DNA from: Alphaproteobacteria bacterium
GTDB lineage: Bacteria > Pseudomonadota > Alphaproteobacteria > Paracaedibacterales > VGCI01
DNA length: 42,500 nucleotides
Direction of reading: 5' to 3'
Assembly: GCA_016870095.1 (NCBI GenBank)
Contig: VGCI01000005.1
Coordinates: 1-42,500 of the forward strand
The number at the start of each line of letters is the position of its first letter. Position 1 is the first letter of the stretch. A model generated the notes under the pieces. It saw only the letters and a program-made list of their open reading frames with translations, did not search any database and was not told the origin of the DNA. This document shows positions 1 through 9,281 of this stretch, one piece after another. A program made the translations under genes and the position numbers.

Positions 1-1191
1 ATGACGAAAGCGAAATTTGAGCGGAATAAGCCGCATTGTAACATAGGAACGATTGGTCACGTTGATCATGGGAAGACATCATTGACAGCCGCGATAACGA
101 AGATATTGGCAGAGAAGGGTCAAGCGAGTTATACAGCGTATGACCAGATTGACAAAGCGCCTGAAGAAAGAGCTCGTGGGATAACGATATCGACGGCGCA
201 CGTTGAATATGAGACTGATAATCGTCACTATGCGCACGTTGACTGTCCAGGTCACGCTGACTACGTAAAGAATATGATCACTGGAGCGGCGCAAATGGAT
301 GGCGCGATATTGGTTGTATCAGCAGCTGATGGTCCGATGCCCCAAACCCGTGAACATATTTTGTTGGCGCGCCAGGTTGGCGTTCCTGCGTTGGTAGTTT
401 TTATGAATAAGACGGATATGGTAGATGACAGCGAGTTGTTAGACTTGGTTGAGATGGAAATTCGAGATTTGCTAACGTCGTATGGTTATCCTGGGGATGA
501 TATTCCGATTATCCGCGGGTCAGCGTTATGTGCTCTTGAAAGCCGAGATCCTGAAAAAGGAGCGGATGCGATTAAGAAGTTGATGGATGCTGTGGATGCA
601 TCTATACCGCAACCTGAGCGCCCGAAGGATCGTCCGTTTTTGATGCCGATAGAAGATGTGTTTTCGATATCGGGCCGAGGAACGGTTGTGACGGGTCGCG
701 TTGAGCGTGGCGTTGTGAAGGTTGGTGAAGAAGTTGAGATTGTGGGACTTCATGCGACGACGAAGACGGTTGTTACGGGAGTTGAAATGTTCCGCAAGCT
801 TCTGGATCAAGGAGAAGCTGGTGATAACATTGGAGCCCTATTGCGCGGAACGAAGCGAGAAGAAGTTGAGCGTGGTCAAGTATTGGCAGCGCCTGGTTCT
901 ATCAACCCGCATACAGACTTTGAAGCGGAAGCTTACATATTGACGAAAGAAGAAGGGGGCCGCCATACACCGTTTATGACGAACTACCGTCCTCAATTTT
1001 ACTTCCGTACGACGGATGTGACGGGAATGGTGTATTTGAAAGAGGGAGTTGAGATGGTGATGCCTGGCGATAACATCGCGATGAAGGTAGAATTGATCGC
1101 TCCGATTGCGATGGATGAAGGATTACGGTTTGCGATTCGTGAGGGTGGCCGAACTGTTGGGGCCGGTGTGGTCTCAAAAATCTTAAAGTAA
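1..1191 (+). CDS. tuf: Elongation factor Tu, copy 1
   Basis: EF-Tu, the GTPase that delivers aminoacyl-tRNA to the ribosomal A site. At 396 residues it has the usual family length. The GTP-binding motifs are complete: GHVDHGKT at residues 19-26, DCPGH from residue 81 and NKTD at 136-139, followed by the two beta-barrel domains. The copy lies upstream of tRNA-Trp and secE-nusG, the place tufB holds in E. coli. It matches the second tuf at 16611 except for one synonymous base (C at 1164, T at 17774). Codon use is distinctive: by hand count GCG is 21 of 36 Ala codons and ACG 19 of 28 Thr codons. The gene starts at the first base of the window, so its promoter and ribosome binding site cannot be seen. 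Confidence 0.98.
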   Translation: MTKAKFERNKPHCNIGTIGHVDHGKTSLTAAITKILAEKGQASYTAYDQIDKAPEERARGITISTAHVEYETDNRHYAHVDCPGHADYVKNMITGAAQMDGAILVVSAADGPMPQTREHILLARQVGVPALVVFMNKTDMVDDSELLDLVEMEIRDLLTSYGYPGDDIPIIRGSALCALESRDPEKGADAIKKLMDAVDASIPQPERPKDRPFLMPIEDVFSISGRGTVVTGRVERGVVKVGEEVEIVGLHATTKTVVTGVEMFRKLLDQGEAGDNIGALLRGTKREEVERGQVLAAPGSINPHTDFEAEAYILTKEEGGRHTPFMTNYRPQFYFRTTDVTGMVYLKEGVEMVMPGDNIAMKVELIAPIAMDEGLRFAIREGGRTVGAGVVSKILK

Positions 1192-1196
1192 AACAT

Positions 1197-1218
1197 TAGG
1201 TTTCTCTTGAGAAACCTA
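1197..1218. repeat. Perfect inverted repeat after tuf copy 1
   Basis: TAGGTTTCTC (1197-1206) and GAGAAACCTA (1209-1218) are perfect reverse complements separated by two bases. The repeat starts 5 bases after the tuf stop codon. No T run follows, so it is not a classical intrinsic terminator. It could protect or process the tuf transcript 3' end, or act as a weak terminator. Confidence 0.6.
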
Positions 1219-1247
1219 TAGACAATTAAGGCAGAAGTGCGGTAAAA

Positions 1248-1279
1248 GAAACAGCTACCTATAAAATGTTAGCTGTTTC
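1248..1279 (+). terminator. Hairpin between tuf and tRNA-Trp, possible terminator
   Basis: GAAACAGCTA (1248-1257) pairs perfectly with TAGCTGTTTC (1270-1279) across a 12-base loop. Only a short, interrupted T stretch follows. It is the second of two hairpins between tuf and tRNA-Trp and could end the tuf transcript or be a processing site. A possible extended -10 box (TG, one base, TTATAA at 1309-1317) lies between it and the tRNA. I saw no convincing -35 box. Confidence 0.45.
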
Positions 1280-1338
1280 CTTGTGATCAAAGAGGTGAAA
1301 CTATCTCTTGTTTATAAGGTACTTCTATTTGTTTTTGT

Positions 1339-1415
1339 AGGAGTGTAGCTCAATTGGCTAGAGCGTCGGTCTCCAAAACCGAAGGTTGGGGGTTCGAGAC
1401 CCTCCACTCCTGCCA
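1339..1415 (+). tRNA. trnW: tRNA-Trp (anticodon CCA)
   Basis: A full cloverleaf can be folded by eye. The acceptor stem AGGAGTG (1339-1345) pairs with CACTCCT (1405-1411), G1412 is the discriminator base and CCA is encoded at 1413-1415. The anticodon stem is TCGGT/ACCGA, with loop CTCCAAA and anticodon CCA at 1373-1375. The T arm contains GGTTCGAGACC. It sits immediately before secE, as tRNA-Trp does in many proteobacteria, and could be processed from the same transcript as secE-nusG. Confidence 0.97.
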
Positions 1416-1460
1416 AAATTTGAGTGCATTTAAAGTAAATTTTCGAGTAATGGGTGGTAA

Positions 1461-1685
1461 ATGCAAATGAGTGCGGATCGAAAAAAAACTGGAATACAGC
1501 AAGCATTTGAATTTATTCCACAAGTTCGTCAAGAGGTTAAAAAAGTTGCTTGGCCGTCACGGCGGGAAACACTCATGACGACAGCATTTGTCTTTGGTTT
1601 TGCTGCTATTGCAGCGGTATATTTTATGTTGGTGGATCAAGTCGTTTATCGAGTCGTCCACTCGATCTTGGGATTTGGGAGCTAA
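1461..1685 (+). CDS. secE: Preprotein translocase subunit SecE
   Basis: Small essential subunit of the SecYEG protein-export channel in the inner membrane. At 74 residues it is the short single-span form. The conserved amphipathic segment (EVKKVAWPSRRE, about residues 29-40) precedes one membrane helix (TAFVFGFAAIAAVYFML). Two in-frame ATGs compete, at 1461 and 1467. GGGTGG at 1452-1457 lies very close to the first and at a more normal distance from the second, so the protein may start MSADRKK. nusG follows 12 bases later, the standard secE-nusG pair. Confidence 0.96.
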   Translation: MQMSADRKKTGIQQAFEFIPQVRQEVKKVAWPSRRETLMTTAFVFGFAAIAAVYFMLVDQVVYRVVHSILGFGS

Positions 1686-1697
1686 GGGAATTTTTGA

Positions 1698-2228
1698 ATG
1701 GCTCTGCGTTGGTATGTTGTAAATGTCTATTCTGGTTTTGAGAAAAAAGTAGCTCAAGCCATACAAGAACAGGCAGAAAAAAGTGGTCTTGGTGACCGTT
1801 TTGAAGAAATATTAGTTCCTTCAGAAGAAGTGGTTGAGGTTCGTCGTGGGGTAAAGGTAAGTTCTGAAAAGAACTATTTCCCGGGTTACGTCCTTGTGAA
1901 AATGGAATTGACAGACGAAACTTGGCATTTGGTAAGAAATATCCCAAAGGTCTCAGGATTCCTGGGTGGCAAAGGAAAACCTTCGCCAATATCTGAAGCC
2001 GAAGTTAGCCGTATTTTGCGTCAAGTTCAGGATTCAATTGAGAAGCCTCGTCATTCTGTCATCTTCGAAATTGGAGAACAGGTGCGGGTTAGTGATGGTC
2101 CCTTTACATCATTTGCTGGTGTTGTGGAAGAAGTTGATGCAGAAAAAGCACGTCTTAAAGTTTCTGTTATGATTTTTGGTCGACCCACACCTGTAGAGTT
2201 GGAGTTTGGTCAAGTGGAAAAAGCTTGA
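1698..2228 (+). CDS. nusG: Transcription termination/antitermination protein NusG
   Basis: NusG binds RNA polymerase, suppresses pausing and links it to Rho or to the leading ribosome through S10. The 176-residue protein has the usual two-domain layout: an N-terminal NGN domain opening with [16 protein letters not shown] and containing FPGYVLVKM, then a C-terminal KOW domain ([19 protein letters not shown], about residues 130-148). The end of the gene lies inside a perfect inverted repeat, so the last codons and the stop codon are also part of a terminator-like hairpin. Confidence 0.98.
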   Translation: MALRWYVVNVYSGFEKKVAQAIQEQAEKSGLGDRFEEILVPSEEVVEVRRGVKVSSEKNYFPGYVLVKMELTDETWHLVRNIPKVSGFLGGKGKPSPISEAEVSRILRQVQDSIEKPRHSVIFEIGEQVRVSDGPFTSFAGVVEEVDAEKARLKVSVMIFGRPTPVELEFGQVEKA

Positions 2229-2244
2229 TAAGTATCAAGCTTTT
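2219..2244 (+). terminator. Terminator hairpin overlapping the nusG stop codon
   Basis: AAAAGCTTGATA (2219-2230) and TATCAAGCTTTT (2233-2244) are perfect 12-base complements with a 2-base centre (in practice a 4-6 base loop). The 3' arm ends in TTTT. The nusG TGA (2226-2228) lies within the 5' arm, so a ribosome finishing nusG would cover it. It separates secE-nusG from rplK-rplA. Confidence 0.6.
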
Positions 2245-2277
2245 GTGCGTTTATGTTAGATTTAAGAAATAATGGTG

Positions 2278-2305
2278 TTGTCAGTTACTATTGAAAACAT
2301 AATTT
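2278..2305 (+). promoter_or_regulatory. Candidate promoter for rplK-rplA
   Basis: TTGTCA (2278-2283) and TAATTT (2300-2305) are 16 bases apart in the AT-rich gap after the nusG terminator. This is a by-eye sigma-70-like match. An overlapping alternative, TTGAAA (2291-2296) with TAACTT 16 bases on, is about as good. Confidence 0.3.
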
Positions 2306-2386
2306 ATTTTCATAACTTTATTGAATGCGAACAAGCATTTTATGAAGTGAAAGGCTAAGAATTGCACGTAAAAGAAAAGAGAATAT

Positions 2387-2415
2387 GTGGGAGCTTCAGC
2401 CAAGAAGCGTACCAC
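2387..2415 (+). promoter_or_regulatory. Candidate L1-binding hairpin in the rplK leader
   Basis: GTGG (2387-2390) pairs with CCAC (2412-2415), and inside it GCTT (2393-2396) pairs with AAGC (2405-2408). The two helices are separated by an asymmetric internal loop (GA opposite GTA). Two short helices with an asymmetric junction is the general form of L1-binding sites on 23S rRNA and on L11-L1 mRNA leaders. It lies about 70 bases before rplK, in the untranslated region where L1 autoregulation of rplK-rplA would act. The assignment rests on position and fold, not on a database match. Confidence 0.5.
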
Positions 2416-2485
2416 AGACTCAAAAATTTGAGAAAATGACAGGTTCAAGTAATTGTGACTTGAGCAAAATATTGAGGAATGAAAA

Positions 2486-2914
2486 ATGGCAAAGAAAATT
2501 GAGGGATACATTAAGTTACAAGTCCCGGCTGGAAAAGCCAACCCATCACCGCCAATTGGTCCTGCTCTTGGACAACGTGGTTTAAACATTATGGAGTTTT
2601 GTAAAGCGTTTAACGCGCAAACACAAAGCATGGATCCTGGTACGCCTATTCCCGTAGTTATTACGGTTTATGCAGATCGTACTTTTTCATTTATTATGAA
2701 AACGCCTCCTAATACCTATTGGCTTAAAAAAGCCGCTAAGATTGAGAAGGGGACAAAGACCGCAGGTCTTGAGAAAGTCGGTTCTGTAACAATGGCTCAA
2801 GTGCGGGAAATTGCGGAGAAAAAATTTCAAGATTTGAACGCTCACGATATAGATGCGGCTTGCCAGATGATTATTGGATCTGCTCGCTCTATGGGCTTGG
2901 AAGTGGTGGAGTAG
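2486..2914 (+). CDS. rplK: 50S ribosomal protein L11
   Basis: L11 forms part of the GTPase-associated centre at the base of the L7/L12 stalk. At 142 residues it is full length. The N-terminal proline-rich region ([19 protein letters not shown], about residues 17-35) and the C-terminal RNA-binding domain ending [12 protein letters not shown] are typical. GAGG at 2474-2477 is the ribosome binding site for the ATG. It is co-transcribed with rplA, which starts 6 bases after its stop codon. The 257-base gap upstream holds the nusG terminator, a weak promoter candidate and the probable L1 site. Confidence 0.98.
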   Translation: MAKKIEGYIKLQVPAGKANPSPPIGPALGQRGLNIMEFCKAFNAQTQSMDPGTPIPVVITVYADRTFSFIMKTPPNTYWLKKAAKIEKGTKTAGLEKVGSVTMAQVREIAEKKFQDLNAHDIDAACQMIIGSARSMGLEVVE

Positions 2915-2920
2915 ATTTAA

Positions 2921-3607
2921 ATGGTACACGTTGGAAAAAGACTGAAAAAAGCCCATGAAACAGTTCAGCCGGAAAAAGTATATCTTATTGAAGAAGCCGT
3001 AAAGCTCGTTAAGGCTAACGCGACAGCCAAATTTGATGAAACTGTCGAAATTGCAATCAATTTGAATATCGATTCTCGCAAATCAGACCAAAATGTTCGC
3101 GGTGTGGTTCAATTGCCGAACGGAACCGGTAAAAACTATCGTGTTGCTGTTTTTGCAAAAGGCCCTAAGGCTGATGAAGCTAAAAAGGCGGGTGCAGATA
3201 TTATTGGTGCTGAAGATCTCATGGAAAGAATTCAAAATGGCGACATGCCATTTGAAAGATGTATTGCAACACCTGACATGATGGGGCTTGTTGGCCGCGT
3301 GGGTAAAATTTTAGGCCCTCGTGGACTGATGCCTAACCCAAAATTAGGGACTGTAACGATGGATGTTGCTCAAGCGGTCGCTGCTGTTAAAGGCGGGCAA
3401 GTTGAGTATCGCGCAGAAAAAGGCGGTGTCATTCACAGTGGCATCGGAAAAGCAAGCTTTCAAGAAAAAGCTTTAATAGAAAATATTGCAGCTTATATCG
3501 ATGCTGTGCAGAAAGCCCGTCCAACAGGTATTAAAGGCTCTTTTATAAAGAAAATGACCTTGACCTCTACTATGGGCGTTGGTGTGCGATTTGAAATTCA
3601 AGCCTAA
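2921..3607 (+). CDS. rplA: 50S ribosomal protein L1
   Basis: L1 forms the mobile stalk near the E site and represses its own operon by binding the mRNA leader. The 228-residue product has the two-domain L1 fold, with the signature [15 protein letters not shown] at about residues 130-144 and the conserved end [11 protein letters not shown]. It follows rplK by 6 bases. After its stop codon comes a 344-base non-coding stretch with several RNA structures before rplJ. Confidence 0.98.
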   Translation: MVHVGKRLKKAHETVQPEKVYLIEEAVKLVKANATAKFDETVEIAINLNIDSRKSDQNVRGVVQLPNGTGKNYRVAVFAKGPKADEAKKAGADIIGAEDLMERIQNGDMPFERCIATPDMMGLVGRVGKILGPRGLMPNPKLGTVTMDVAQAVAAVKGGQVEYRAEKGGVIHSGIGKASFQEKALIENIAAYIDAVQKARPTGIKGSFIKKMTLTSTMGVGVRFEIQA

Positions 3608-3660
3608 ATAACAAAGAGGCCCGTGCGAAACAATTAGTTTTTTATGATTTAGAGTTAAGA

Positions 3661-3683
3661 AAAAAGATTCCTTAGAATCTTTT
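3661..3683 (+). terminator. Hairpin after rplA, possible terminator
   Basis: AAAAGATTC (3662-3670) and GAATCTTTT (3675-3683) form a perfect 9-bp stem with a CTTA loop, ending in TTTT. It is AT-rich and therefore weak. It sits about 55 bases after the rplA stop codon and could end part of the rplKA transcripts or mark RNA processing. Confidence 0.45.
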
Positions 3684-3728
3684 CAAAAGTTGAGGGTGAC
3701 AATGGTCTAGGCCATTTTGCCTCTCTAT

Positions 3729-3853
3729 TGACACGGTAACATTAATGCCGTGTCAGCCTGGTCCGAGACTGTGGGTCCTTTTATGGCAACATAAAAGTTT
3801 AATGGGTAACCGCCTGCATGAGACAGAAGGGAGAGACGTTTTGGCTCCTTCTG
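3729..3853 (+). ncRNA. L10-type ribosomal protein leader (rplJ autoregulation)
   Basis: This structured stretch between rplA and rplJ resembles known L10 leaders. An outer hairpin has TGACACGG (3729-3736) pairing with CCGTGTCA (3748-3755). A central part contains GGTCCGAGACTG, followed by an 8-bp hairpin CTTTTATG/CATAAAAG capped by a GCAA tetraloop (3778-3797). A further stem has CAGAAGG-GAG (3824-3833) pairing with CTCCTTCTG (3845-3853). In other bacteria the L10-(L7/L12) complex binds this leader to repress rplJL. The identification rests on motif memory and position; boundaries are approximate. Confidence 0.65.
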
Positions 3854-3865
3854 GGACAGAATCCA

Positions 3866-3890
3866 AAAATCACAGATTTTCTGTGGTTTT
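3866..3890 (+). terminator. Terminator-like hairpin inside the rplJ leader
   Basis: AAAATCACAG (3866-3875) pairs with CTGTGGTTTT (3881-3890) through a 5-base loop, with one G-T pair, and the 3' arm ends in four T residues. It lies after the L10-type leader and 61 bases before rplJ. In that position it could let L10 binding control transcription (attenuation) as well as translation. Strength is moderate because the outer stem is A-T only. Confidence 0.5.
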
Positions 3891-3951
3891 ATTAAAGAAA
3901 ACGCGGGAGGGATAAATCTTTTCCGTGAGTTTAACTGTTAGGGAGTGAAAA

Positions 3952-4452
3952 ATGGACCGTTTAGGAAAAGAAGAACTGGTCTCACAAATGCGAGAATCTC
4001 TGCAAAAGGCGTCCAGCGTTATCGTTGCACATCAAACAGGATTAACAGTAGCTGAGGCAACTCAACTACGTCGCAATATGCGTGGGGCAGGAGCTGAATT
4101 CAAGGTTTTAAAAAACACTCTTGCACAAATTGCCGTTAAAGGAACAAACCTGGAATCATTAAATCAATATTTCCAGGGGCCAACTGCATTAGGATACTCT
4201 CAAGATCCTGTTGCTGCGGCTAAAGTCTTGTCTAAGTTCGCAGATACGAACGATAAGTTATCAATTGTAGGCGGATACTTAGATGGTCAAGTTCTGGATG
4301 CTCAGGCAGTCAAGTATTTGGCAAACTTGCCATCCTTGGATGAATTGCGCAGTAAAATTATTGCTGTCATATCTACGCCTGCAACTAAATTGGCAGTTTT
4401 GGCAAAAGAACCTGCAAGACGTGTTGCTTGTGTATTAGCCGCACGGAGTTAA
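3952..4452 (+). CDS. rplJ: 50S ribosomal protein L10
   Basis: L10 anchors the L7/L12 dimers to 23S rRNA, forming the stalk that recruits translation factors. The 166-residue product has the conserved N-terminal rRNA-binding domain (LRRNMRGAGAEFKVLKNTLA, about residues 39-58) and the helical tail that holds L7/L12. GGGAG lies 9 bases before the ATG. It pairs with rplL downstream, and the long leader upstream carries the probable autoregulatory element. Confidence 0.97.
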   Translation: MDRLGKEELVSQMRESLQKASSVIVAHQTGLTVAEATQLRRNMRGAGAEFKVLKNTLAQIAVKGTNLESLNQYFQGPTALGYSQDPVAAAKVLSKFADTNDKLSIVGGYLDGQVLDAQAVKYLANLPSLDELRSKIIAVISTPATKLAVLAKEPARRVACVLAARS

Positions 4453-4505
4453 ATAGAACCTTAGAATCGTAAGCATTAATATTTTTAAGTTTAAGGAGTT
4501 AAAAA

Positions 4506-4880
4506 ATGTCAAATCTCGATAAAATCGTAGAAGATCTATCCAAGCTAACCGTTTTGGAAGCTGCAACTCTATCAAAAATGCTAGAAGAAAGCTGGGGCGT
4601 TAGCGCTGCAGCTCCTGTAGCTGCAGTTGCTGCGGTTGCTGGTGGCGGTGGTGAAGCTGCTGAAGCGCAAACTGAATTTACAGTTATGTTGATGGATGCA
4701 GGTGCCAACAAAATTAATACAATTAAGGAAGTTCGTGCCATAACAGGCCTTGGCTTAACAGAGTCAAAAACTTTGGTTGAAAGTGCACCCAAGGCTGTTA
4801 AAGAAGGCGTTTCCAAAGAACAAGCTGAAAAGTTTAAAAAGCAATTGGAAGACGCAGGCGCAAAAGTCGACATTAAATAA
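4506..4880 (+). CDS. rplL: 50S ribosomal protein L7/L12
   Basis: L7/L12 is the multicopy acidic stalk protein that stimulates the translational GTPases. The 124-residue sequence shows the N-terminal dimerisation helix, an Ala/Gly/Val-rich hinge (about residues 35-52) and the globular C-terminal domain containing [20 protein letters not shown], the surface that contacts EF-Tu and EF-G. It follows rplJ by 53 bases with AAGGAG before the ATG. An attenuator-like hairpin comes soon after its stop codon. Confidence 0.98.
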   Translation: MSNLDKIVEDLSKLTVLEAATLSKMLEESWGVSAAAPVAAVAAVAGGGGEAAEAQTEFTVMLMDAGANKINTIKEVRAITGLGLTESKTLVESAPKAVKEGVSKEQAEKFKKQLEDAGAKVDIK

Positions 4881-4903
4881 GCGATTATTTAATAAAAAAA
4901 TTG

Positions 4904-4932
4904 TGCGGGAAGAGTTTAATGCTCTTCCTGCA
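4904..4932 (+). terminator. Attenuator-like hairpin between rplL and rpoB
   Basis: TGCGGGAAGAG (4904-4914) pairs with CTCTTCCTGCA (4922-4932), 11 pairs with one G-T, around a 7-base loop. An AT-rich stretch with scattered T residues follows. In E. coli the rplL-rpoB gap holds an attenuator that lowers rpoBC transcription relative to rplJL. This hairpin is in the same place and probably does the same work. Confidence 0.6.
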
Positions 4933-4952
4933 TAATTCTATTTAAAAAACAA

Positions 4953-4979
4953 TTGATGTATTGCAGCTAAGTATATATT
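4953..4979 (+). promoter_or_regulatory. Weak promoter candidate before rpoB
   Basis: TTGATG (4953-4958) and TATATT (4974-4979) are 15 bases apart, about 100 bases before rpoB. The spacing is short and the match is by eye only, so this may not be a real promoter. Confidence 0.2.
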
Positions 4980-5081
4980 GTTTGGCTCAATAGATGAGTT
5001 GTTTTAGGTTGGGTGCTCAATAATTCAAGAAGCACGCCGAAAACTTGGTTTAAGCATCGTCAAAATTGAAAGAGGACATCT

Positions 5082-8000
5082 ATGGTAAGATCTTTCACTG
5101 GTCGGAAAAGATTTCGTAAAAATTTTGGTCGGATTGTTGAAGTGGCACCTATGCCCAATCTGATTGCGCTTCAAAAGTCTTCCTATGAAAACTTTCTGCA
5201 AATGCATGTACCACAAAATAAGCGTGAAAACATGGGGTTGCACGAGGTTTTCCGTTCTACATTCCCTATTAAAGATTTTGCTGCAAAATCTCAATTAGAA
5301 TATTTCAAATACGAGCTTGAAAAGCCAAAATATGATGAAGATGAATGTCGTCAAAGAGGTCTGACATATGCTGCGCCTCTCAAAGTCACCCTACGACTCA
5401 TAGTCTGGGAAACGGATGAAGATACAGGCGCCCGTTCTATTCGTGATATCAAAGAGCAAGATGTCTACATGGGCGATATGCCCCTGATGACAGATAGTGG
5501 TACTTTTATTGTCAATGGTATTGAACGTGTTATCGTTTCTCAAATGCACCGCAGTCCGGGTGTGTTTTTTGATCACGACAAAGGAAAAGCTCACTCATCA
5601 GGAAAATATTTGTTTGCTGCACGCGTTGTACCTTACCGTGGTTCTTGGCTTGATTTTGAATTTGATCCAAAAGATTTGATGCATGTTCGTGTTGATCGAC
5701 GACGTAAAGTTCCGGTCACCGTGTTCTTAATGGCATTGGACAGTGCGGAAACCGAGAAGTACCGCGAAGAATATGCGGCTAAAGAAGAACCCCTTCCTGC
5801 CCACCTCATTTCTGGAATGTCAAAAGAAGAAATTTTGAATTATTTCTACGAAATTATACCTTATAAAAAGAATAAAAAAGTCTGGCAAACCCCTTTTGAT
5901 GCTAATCGTTGGAAGGGCATCAAGTTGACTCGTGATTTAATTGATGCAAAGACAGGTAAGGTTGTTGCAGAAGCTGGAACAAAACTTACCCCAAGATTGG
6001 TTAAGAAATTTGCAACAGATGGTTTGACCGAAGTCCAGGCTGAATCCGAAGACTTAATTGGCCGATATATCTCCAAAGAATATGTGAATGAAGATACAGG
6101 TGAAATTTATATTGAAGCCGGTGAAGAAATTACAGAAGAAACATTGGTCATTCTCAATGATCTGAAAGTAAAAGATGTTTCTGTCCTCCATATCGACCAT
6201 GTTAATGTTGGTCCCTATTTATTAAATACTTTAAATGCTGATCGTAGCAATAACAGAGAAGATGCCCTCTTGGAGCTTTATCGTGTTATGCGCCCTGGCG
6301 AGCCACCCACCTTGGATGGGGCTGAAAATCTATTTAAAGGTTTGTTCTTTGATGCAGAGCGTTACGATTTATCCGCGGTTGGACGTGTAAAAATGAATGC
6401 ACGTCTTGGATTAAAAACTGTAGATACTTTAAGAACTTTGCGTAAGGAAGACATTCTCGTTATTTTGAAGACGCTGTTAGAGCTTAAAGATGGGCGCGGT
6501 GAAATTGATGACATTGATAACCTGGGTAATCGTCGTGTACGTTCCGTTGGTGAATTGTTAGAAAATCAATATCGTCTCGGCTTATCACGTATGGAACGTG
6601 CTATTCGTGATCGCATGAGTACCGTTGATATCGATACAGTCATGCCTCATGATCTTATTAATGCCAAACCTGCAGCCGCCGTTGTCCGTGAGTTTTTTGG
6701 ATCTTCTCAATTGTCACAATTCATGGACCAAACAAATCCTCTTTCCGAAATTACCCATAAGCGCCGTTTATCAGCATTGGGACCAGGTGGTTTATCACGC
6801 GAGCGGGCAGGCTTTGAAGTTCGAGACGTGCACCCAACCCATTATGGTCGTATTTGTCCTATTGAAACACCTGAAGGTCCAAATATCGGGCTTATCAATT
6901 CATTAGCCACTTATGCACGCGTTAACCAATATGGCTTTATTGAAAGTCCTTACCGTAAGGTTTCTAACGGAAAAGTTTCTAAAGATGTTGTGTATTTGAC
7001 AGCTATGGAAGAAGGCCGATACACAATCGCGCAAGCTAACATTGAAATGGGTGCTGATGGTACGATTAAGGATGAATATGTTACCTGTCGTCGTGCGGGT
7101 GAATTGAGCATTGTTCACAAAGACGAAGTTGGATTAATTGACGTGTCCCCTAAGCAATTGGTGTCTGTTGCCGCGTCCTTGATTCCTTTCCTGGAAAATG
7201 ACGATGCAAACAGAGCCTTAATGGGATCTAACATGCAACGACAAGCTGTGCCCCTTATTCGTGCGGAAGCTCCTCTTGTTGGAACCGGCATGGAGCATAT
7301 TGTTGCACGGGACTCTGGCTCAAGTGTCATTGCCAAACGATCGGGTGTTATAGATTCTGTAGATGGATTACGTATCGTTTTAAGAGTTACAGAAAAAGAA
7401 GACATTAAAGATTCCGCAGCGGGTGTTGATATCTATAATTTACAAAAGTATCAACGCTCAAATATGAGTACCTGTATTAATCAGCGTCCTCTTGTGAAAA
7501 AAGGCGACATCGTTAAAAAAGGCGATATTATTGCAGACGGACCTGCCACTGAACTTGGTGAGTTGGCTCTTGGGCAGAATGTTTTGGTCGGATTTATGTC
7601 ATGGCAAGGTTATAACTTTGAAGACTCCATTCTTCTCTCACAACGAATAGCTCAGGATGACATCTTTACATCTATTCATATTGAAGAATTTGAAGCGATG
7701 AGTCGAGACACGAAGTTGGGCAATGAAGAAATTACGCGTGATATTCCCAATGTCGGTGAAGAAGGTCTAAAAAATCTCGATGAAGCTGGCATTGTGTATA
7801 TTGGTGCAGAAGTCAATCCAGGTGACATATTGGTTGGTAAAGTAACGCCAAAAGGTGAAGTTCCGATGACACCTGAAGAAAAACTTCTTCGGGCAATCTT
7901 TGGTGAAAAAGCCTCAGATGTACGTGATACGTCTCTACGGGTTCCACCAGGGGTAACAGGTACTGTTGTTGAGGTGCGCGTATTTTCACGACGGGGTATT

Positions 8001-9257
8001 GATAAAGATGAACGTGCACTTGCTATTGAGCGGGCAGAAATTGATCGCCTTGCAAAAGATCGCGATGCGGAGCGTGTTATTTTAGAAAGAAGTTTCTATC
8101 AAAACCTGAAAGAAAGATTACTTGATCAAAAGGTGGTAACAGGGCCAAAGGGAATTAAAGCTGGCGCCAAAATCACTGAAGACTTGTTAAATGAGTTTAC
8201 AAATGGTCAATGGCGTCAAATTACAGTTAAAGATGATGCTGTTATGACAGAGATTGAAGCTATCAATCAGCAAATTGATGAGAACGTGACCCGTTTACAA
8301 GATTGGTTTGAGAATAAAGTTGATAAACTACGTCGTGGAGATGAGTTGTCGCCTGGTGTTCTTAAAATGGTCAAAGTCTTTATCGCTGTTAAACGAAAAA
8401 TTCAACCCGGCGATAAAATGGCGGGACGTCACGGTAACAAAGGTGTTGTTTCTCGAATTTTGCCGTTAGAAGATATGCCTTATTTAGAAGATGGCACTCA
8501 ACTTGACATTATTTTAAATCCACTTGGTTTGCCTTCTCGTATGAACGTTGGACAAATTCTTGAAACCCACATTGGAGGAGCTGCGGCTGGTCTTGGTCGT
8601 CAGGTTAATAACATGTTGGAACAGTACCGTAAGCAAGAATCTACAGTTGCAGATGTGCGTTCCACATTAAACAACATATATTCTCGTCCCGATGACCAAA
8701 CGGATATCAAACAAATGTCTGATGATGAAGTCTTGGAAATGGCACATAATTTACGCAAAGGCGTTCCTATTGCCACACCCGTTTTTGATGGAGCCCAAGC
8801 GGAAGATATCGAGGAAGCGTTAAAAGCAGCAGGACTCGACAGCAGCGGCCAACTTCCTTTGTATGATGGTCGGACAGGCGAACTATTTGATCGCAAAGTG
8901 ACTGTTGGCTACATTTATATGCTGAAACTGCATCACTTGGTTGATGATAAGATTCATGCGCGATCCATCGGACCTTATAGCTTGGTGACCCAGCAACCTC
9001 TTGGCGGTAAGGCTCAATTTGGTGGTCAAAGATTTGGTGAAATGGAAGTTTGGGCTCTTGAAGCTTATGGAGCAGCCTTTACCTTGCAAGAAATGTTGAC
9101 AGTTAAATCGGATGATGTCTCCGGCAGAACAAAAGCTTATGAGTCTATTGTTAGAGGAGATGACAACATGGAAGCAGGGGTTCCTGAGTCCTTTAACGTT
9201 TTGGTCAAGGAATTGCGGTCTTTAGGACTAAATGTTTCTTTTGAACAACAAATATAA
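5082..9257 (+). CDS. rpoB: RNA polymerase beta subunit
   Basis: Beta subunit of RNA polymerase, forming one side of the active-site cleft. At 1391 residues it has proteobacterial length. The rifampicin-binding region (about residues 537-575: [20 protein letters not shown], then [11 protein letters not shown]) keeps the usual drug-sensitive residues, including the Asp, His and Ser equivalent to E. coli 516, 526 and 531. Other landmarks are [39 protein letters not shown] and the C-terminal [20 protein letters not shown] precedes the ATG. The 201-base gap before it holds the attenuator-like hairpin, and rpoC follows after 24 bases. Confidence 0.99.
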   Translation: MVRSFTGRKRFRKNFGRIVEVAPMPNLIALQKSSYENFLQMHVPQNKRENMGLHEVFRSTFPIKDFAAKSQLEYFKYELEKPKYDEDECRQRGLTYAAPLKVTLRLIVWETDEDTGARSIRDIKEQDVYMGDMPLMTDSGTFIVNGIERVIVSQMHRSPGVFFDHDKGKAHSSGKYLFAARVVPYRGSWLDFEFDPKDLMHVRVDRRRKVPVTVFLMALDSAETEKYREEYAAKEEPLPAHLISGMSKEEILNYFYEIIPYKKNKKVWQTPFDANRWKGIKLTRDLIDAKTGKVVAEAGTKLTPRLVKKFATDGLTEVQAESEDLIGRYISKEYVNEDTGEIYIEAGEEITEETLVILNDLKVKDVSVLHIDHVNVGPYLLNTLNADRSNNREDALLELYRVMRPGEPPTLDGAENLFKGLFFDAERYDLSAVGRVKMNARLGLKTVDTLRTLRKEDILVILKTLLELKDGRGEIDDIDNLGNRRVRSVGELLENQYRLGLSRMERAIRDRMSTVDIDTVMPHDLINAKPAAAVVREFFGSSQLSQFMDQTNPLSEITHKRRLSALGPGGLSRERAGFEVRDVHPTHYGRICPIETPEGPNIGLINSLATYARVNQYGFIESPYRKVSNGKVSKDVVYLTAMEEGRYTIAQANIEMGADGTIKDEYVTCRRAGELSIVHKDEVGLIDVSPKQLVSVAASLIPFLENDDANRALMGSNMQRQAVPLIRAEAPLVGTGMEHIVARDSGSSVIAKRSGVIDSVDGLRIVLRVTEKEDIKDSAAGVDIYNLQKYQRSNMSTCINQRPLVKKGDIVKKGDIIADGPATELGELALGQNVLVGFMSWQGYNFEDSILLSQRIAQDDIFTSIHIEEFEAMSRDTKLGNEEITRDIPNVGEEGLKNLDEAGIVYIGAEVNPGDILVGKVTPKGEVPMTPEEKLLRAIFGEKASDVRDTSLRVPPGVTGTVVEVRVFSRRGIDKDERALAIERAEIDRLAKDRDAERVILERSFYQNLKERLLDQKVVTGPKGIKAGAKITEDLLNEFTNGQWRQITVKDDAVMTEIEAINQQIDENVTRLQDWFENKVDKLRRGDELSPGVLKMVKVFIAVKRKIQPGDKMAGRHGNKGVVSRILPLEDMPYLEDGTQLDIILNPLGLPSRMNVGQILETHIGGAAAGLGRQVNNMLEQYRKQESTVADVRSTLNNIYSRPDDQTDIKQMSDDEVLEMAHNLRKGVPIATPVFDGAQAEDIEEALKAAGLDSSGQLPLYDGRTGELFDRKVTVGYIYMLKLHHLVDDKIHARSIGPYSLVTQQPLGGKAQFGGQRFGEMEVWALEAYGAAFTLQEMLTVKSDDVSGRTKAYESIVRGDDNMEAGVPESFNVLVKELRSLGLNVSFEQQI

Positions 9258-9281
9258 TTTGATTGAAGGGTTAGATAAACC

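Noticed and set aside
1624-1989. 121-residue open frame antisense to secE/nusG
   Set aside because: Shadow of well-conserved genes on the plus strand, with no binding site or recognisable protein.
3728-3733. TTGACA as a -35 promoter box before rplJ
   Set aside because: No -10 box at proper spacing. The bases form the 5' arm of a perfect 8-bp stem with 3748-3755, so it is better explained as part of the leader RNA.
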